Of a stretch of DNA of 64,000 bases, positions 60,227 to 64,000 are shown piece after piece. Location of the stretch: the NCBI GenBank assembly GCA_037126765.1, contig JBBCBC010000002.1, forward strand, positions 50,038,889 through 50,102,888, read 5' to 3'. The stretch comes from Stenogyne calaminthoides. Taxonomy: Eukaryota; Streptophyta; Magnoliopsida; Lamiales; Lamiaceae. How positions within the stretch are numbered: position 1 is the first letter of the stretch; each line of letters begins with the position of its first letter. A model generated the notes under the pieces. The model ran no database searches and was not told where the DNA came from. It worked only from the letters and a program-made list of their open reading frames with translations. The position numbers and the translations under genes were made by a program.

Positions 60227-60778
60227 TCATACTATCATCGCAGCTAGTCTTCTATTCTCTCCTCCGACCAAACGCAATACCAACTCCTTAACTGAATCCA
60301 CCTCGTATACAGCGGCATCAATCCCCTCCCACATCCCCACTCTTCTCCAGCAGCAAATCGCAAAAGGGCATTCAAAAAATAGATGCCAACTTGATTCTCC
60401 CGGCCTATCACATAGCACACAATTCGTATCATCAACAATCTGCTTAACTCGAAAATTCACCTTGTGTGGAAAAACATCTCTGCTAACTCTCCACACACGA
60501 TCCTTAACCTTTGGTGGGATTTTGAATCTCCATAAACCAGTCCAATCACCATCCACTTCAAGTGACCGATCAAAAGCAATAGTAGTCGCCAGCCTATATG
60601 ATGACTTTACCGAATACAAACCGTCTCTAGTAAAATGCCATATAGGAGAGTCTGAACTTCCCAAATGAGCTATAGGAGTTCTCAACACCTTTGTTGCATC
60701 CTCATCATCAAAAATTGCCTCCACCAAATCGCGGTTCCACATGGCCGAATTTGGCAACATAAGTTCCGAAACCCTCAA
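60227..60778 (-). pseudogene. LINE zinc-binding RT-associated domain (zf-RVT type)
   Basis: Open frame with WRFKIPPKVKDRVWRVSRD and CVLCDRPGESSWHLFFECPF, the Cys/His pattern of the plant zf-RVT domain. The sequence breaks between this part and the RNase H at 60226. Confidence 0.8.
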
Positions 60779-60844
60779 GGTCTATAAGTCCGATAAATTG
60801 GGAGTTTGAATCCAAAAGTTATCATCATTATTTAACCAAGGATC

Positions 60845-62212
60845 TCACCATACTGAAATTTGATCCCCGCTGGCTATTTTCCACCGAATACCCCGCCACA
60901 CAAGGGGTTGTGCGGCCATGATACTTGTCCAAGTGTAACTTGGGTTATAGCCCATATTAGCACTCAAGAAATCCCCGTGTCTGAAGTAACGAGCTTTAAG
61001 AACTCGAGACATCAATGTGTGTGGATCCATGATGAGGCGCCACCCTATTTTTCCAAGCAAGACGATATTGAATAAATGCAGATCACAGAAACCGCGTCCA
61101 CCCATTTCCTTTTGCACACAAACTTTCTCCCATCGCATCCATTTCACACCTTTTCGAGCATCAACATCCGTGCCCCACCAAAACGCATTCATCATGCGAT
61201 GAAGCTCATCCAATAACGTAGAAGGAAGCAAGAAAGTACTCATGCAATATGAGGAAACAACCTGAGCTACAGATTTGATTAACACCTCATTTCCCGCCTT
61301 AGAAAGCTTTTTACCTTTCCATCCCTGCAGCTTCTTCCAAAGGTGTTCCTTCACATAATTGAAGATATCTCGTTTCCCTCTGCCAACCAAGGAAGGGAGT
61401 CCCAGGTATTTCCCAGTATTTAGTGGCCTGTGAACCCCGAGAATGTCCGAAATAGAAGCTCGAAGGGCATCCCCCACATTATTGCTAAAGAAAACTCCGG
61501 ATTTTTTATAGTTTATCGCTTGGCCAGAAATTAACTCATATTCATCTAGGACTGACTTTAACGTAGAGCACTCCAACTCTGAAGCTCTACAAAAAAGCAG
61601 ACAATCGACCGCGAAGAGCAAGTGTGAGATAGACGGCGCAGTACGACAAACTTTGTAGCCATGAAGAGATTGTCTCAAACATGCATTGTTAATAGCAGCA
61701 GATAAACCCTCAGCACATAAAATAAAAAGGTAAGGCGATAACAGATCACCCTGTCGTAAACCTCGGCCCGGAGTAATTGGCCAAACAATATCATCATTCA
61801 CTAAGAAAGAGTATCGAACAGAAGTAACACATAGCATCATCCACTCCACCCAACGAATTGAAAACCCCATCTTAAGAAGGATATTTCGAAGGAAAGACCA
61901 ATCCACTCGGTCATAAGCTTTACTAATATCAATTTTCAATGCCATATCACCTTTATTCCCCTTTCGTTTATTCTTCATACTGTGTAAAACTTCAAAAGCA
62001 ATGAGGACATTGTCCTATATTGTACGACCCTCCACGAAAGCATATTGCGCCTTATCAACCAACCCCGGAAGAACCTTCTTCAAACGATTACAAAGGACCT
62101 TTGATAAGATTTTGTAGAACACGTTGCAAAGGTAAATATGCTTCAAATCCTTCACCGTCTGAGGGTTCTCACATTTGGGGATAAGTATCACATTCGTATT
62201 ATTCATGCCCAC
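60845..62212 (-). pseudogene. LINE reverse transcriptase with mutated active site
   Basis: One frame from 62212 to 60845 with one TAG at 62015-62013, after GRTI, where the family usually has Gln (GRTI-Q-DNVL). Motifs: LKIDISKAYDRVDWSFL, PGRGLRQGDLLSPYLFILCA, and the active-site segment LLFAVDCLLF at about 61615-61595. The family motif is FADD; here the first Asp is Val (codon 61609-61607), which should abolish polymerase activity. Confidence 0.88.
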
Positions 62213-62383
62213 AGGAAGTGCCCCCTTCTCAAGCCATCCAACCGATTCCCTGAAGACATCCTCACCTATAATATTCCAGCAACGTTGATAGAAAGCTGGA
62301 TTAAATCCATCTGGGCCCGGGGATTTTTTTGGTGTGCATCTGCTTTATAGCAATTGTGAATTCATCCTTACTAAAAGTCCCCG

Positions 62384-63217
62384 TCAATTCTGTTTCTGCT
62401 CCACAGTAATATGGTAACCAACAACCTCTAAAAAATGTGTATCATTCACTGAAGAAACAGAGGGTTGGAACAGGTTTGTGAAGTAATCACCAACCAATAA
62501 ACATAGGTTATTTTGACCCTCCACCCATTCCCCATCATCATTATTCAATTTCACAATGTGTTTCTTAAGTCGCCTAGCAGTAGCCGAAGCAAGGAAAAAA
62601 TGGGTATTGAGATCCCCCTCTCTAAGCAAATGAACGTTTGTCCTTTGATGCCAAAACGCCTCCTCTTGAATATGAAACAAACCGTGCTCACGGTGAGCTT
62701 TCGAATACCGAACACCCCCAAGTTGAGAAGCATCATTCTCCAAGCGTTCCACTAGATGATCCAACTCTCTCTTTCTCAAACGAAATTTAGAATCGAGACG
62801 GCTACCTCAACTTGCCAAAGTATCACCTGTAGCTGAAAGACGGGAAGGTACATCAAAGTCCCTGAATCCCTGCCAACATTTGCTCACCATCAAATTTAAA
62901 TCTCCTTCCCCCAACCACCTATTCTCAAACTGAAATCCCCGACGATGAGAACGCTGCACCGTAGGAGCCGTATTTAAAAGAATTGAGTTATGGTCAGACA
63001 CCGGAGCAACTAAATTGTGTAGGGTATCACTTGGAAAATGACTATGCCAACTTGAATTACCCATAGCCCTGTCTAAACGCTCCTCCACAATATTCGGGGA
63101 GGCCCGACTTTTAAACCATGTGAAACGATACCCCGTCAAAGGTACATCCATCAAGTTGCAATCCTCCACCACCTCTCTAAAGTTATGAAACAACCATTGT
63201 GGATGTTCCACTCTCAC
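62384..63217 (-). pseudogene. LINE region between endonuclease and RT
   Basis: Two frames, 63217-62807 and 62779-62384. The first holds the end of the endonuclease (GYRFTWFKSR, LDRAMGN, APVSDHNSILL with the catalytic SDH) and FQFENRWLGEG. The second holds FWHQRTNVHLLREGDLNTHF, a common pre-RT motif. Confidence 0.8.
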
Positions 63218-63631
63218 TCGTTTATCCTCAGAAGATCATTAAAATCTCCTACAACAATCCACGGTAGAGAATTTATGTTTGCCAATTGTCGCAAGAGAGC
63301 ATGCGTTATATGATTCAAAGAATAACTCATAATCCTCCAGTTCCCATCAGAGTCAGTCACACACAAGTCAATATGATTCAAAGAATAACTCAAAATGGAA
63401 ATATTAGTATTATTCCAGAAAACAGCAATACCACCACTCCTACCCACACAGTCTACTGAAAAACAACATTCAAACTTTAATTTAATACGTAAATGCTCAA
63501 TCCTAACACCGAAAGAAATATGCTCAAAAATAAAGACAAAATCTGGTCGGCGAACTCGAACGAGGTCCGACAATGCAGGAATTGTAGCGTCCTGACCCAG
63601 GCCTCTACAATTCCAACTAAGGACGATCATT
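63214..63631 (-). pseudogene. LINE apurinic-type endonuclease, N-terminal part
   Basis: From the ATG at 63631: MIVLSWNCRGLGQ (catalytic Asn), FVFIFEHISF (catalytic Glu position), GGIAVFWNN and WIVVGDFNDLL (catalytic Asp/Asn). A phrase, LSYSLNHI / MSYSLNHI, is duplicated inside (DNA gattcaaagaataactca near 63312 and 63375). A frameshift near 63215 separates it from the rest of the endonuclease. Confidence 0.85.
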
Positions 63632-64000
63632 ACTCTCGGCAAGCCCCGTAGACAGGGCCTGCCGTTAAAAAATGTTTGGTTCCCTCCACTGCATCGTCCA
63701 TGTCCTCTATCTCATCATCTTCCTCCCCATGCATATTGGTGTCATTTGATTGAAGTAATAACTTCCCCTGCATGACACGTTTCATTTTCTTTAATTCCAA
63801 AAATGTCATTCTCAGTCACACCATCTGTTATGTCCATGTGGCTTGTATGGTCAAAACACGGAATAGAATAATATCCAGCATGGGCAAGTGCTTTAATATT
63901 TGGATTTGCAACATCTTGAAGTCTGTCTTTAATTTGCCCCTGGAAAACCGCTTTGTCAACCCTCCTTGAGAATCCGCCACAAATTCCTCCCCACCATGAT
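63630..64000 (-). pseudogene. LINE ORF1 C-terminal end (cut by window edge)
   Basis: An acidic tail (HGEEDDEIEDMDDAVEG) ends ...GACRE at the TAA 63632-63630. The preceding part seems to continue in a different frame (GVTENDIFGIKENETC), so a frameshift is likely. The TAA overlaps the ATG of the endonuclease ORF as TAATG, an arrangement known from other non-LTR elements for coupled reinitiation. Confidence 0.55.

Larger units (their letters stand above)
59556..64000 (-). mobile_element. L1-type LINE, near full length, dead, continues past the window
   Basis: Minus strand order: end of ORF1, endonuclease, linker, reverse transcriptase, zinc-binding region, RNase H, then A10 (59565-59556). It is the same family as the LINE at 48685-51811 but better preserved and complete through the endonuclease. 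Stops and frameshifts are fewer, and several stops fit C-to-T changes at former Gln codons, as expected from decay of methylated DNA. The 5' end is outside the window, so the target duplication cannot be tested. Confidence 0.9.

Overview
The window is nuclear DNA of a flowering plant, most likely an asterid eudicot. The evidence is spliced genes with GT-AG introns, plant-specific families (NPH3/BTB, ESR-type AP2/ERF, GT17), very AT-rich intergenic DNA, and a dense load of plant transposons: Stowaway, Tourist and hAT-type MITEs, a tRNA-derived SINE, Helitrons, LINEs and LTR elements. No bacterial operon, CRISPR array, rRNA or intact tRNA gene was seen.

Layout. 1-3720: GC-richer 3' part of a probable Ty3/gypsy Tat-type element, with a spliced antisense ORF that has its own TATA box, then LTR-like DNA with a 17-bp minisatellite. 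3720-14112: AT-rich DNA full of small elements: a Helitron carrying a Stowaway, a hAT MITE with a clean 8-bp target duplication, nested MITEs, a 1.3-kb palindrome, and a SINE nested in a Stowaway. 14113-14612: a 500-N gap. 14613-18410: sequence after the gap, a broken His/Met-rich ORF, and a stretch (17150-18410) that is a fine-scale patchwork of the DNA on both its sides. 18420-21167: a minisatellite and a minus-strand GT17 glycosyltransferase gene. 22156-24030: a solo LTR. 24250-42400: gene-poor AT-rich DNA with a second copy of the short Helitron, a 4.2-kb Helitron, MITEs, microsatellites and two more scrambled duplicated stretches. 42435-46510: the gene-rich core, with a possible secreted peptide, an NPH3/BTB gene and a small serine-rich protein gene. 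48685-51811: a dead LINE. 53505-54303: two abutting MITEs. 55363-56540: an ESR2/DRNL-like transcription factor gene. 57300-59370: MITEs. 59556-64000: a second, longer dead LINE that runs off the right edge.

The host genes do not form a pathway; they are unrelated neighbours (Golgi glycosylation, membrane-associated light/auxin signalling, shoot and organ initiation). Two of them, GT17 and ESR2-like, each carry one frame break in otherwise clean coding sequence. With the patchwork stretches and the gap, this makes assembly or consensus error a serious alternative to real pseudogenisation. I found no convincing new biological system. The strongest unusual signals are the patchwork at 17150-18410, the spliced antisense ORF of the Tat-like element, the large palindrome, the Helitron pair and the 55-residue secreted-peptide candidate.
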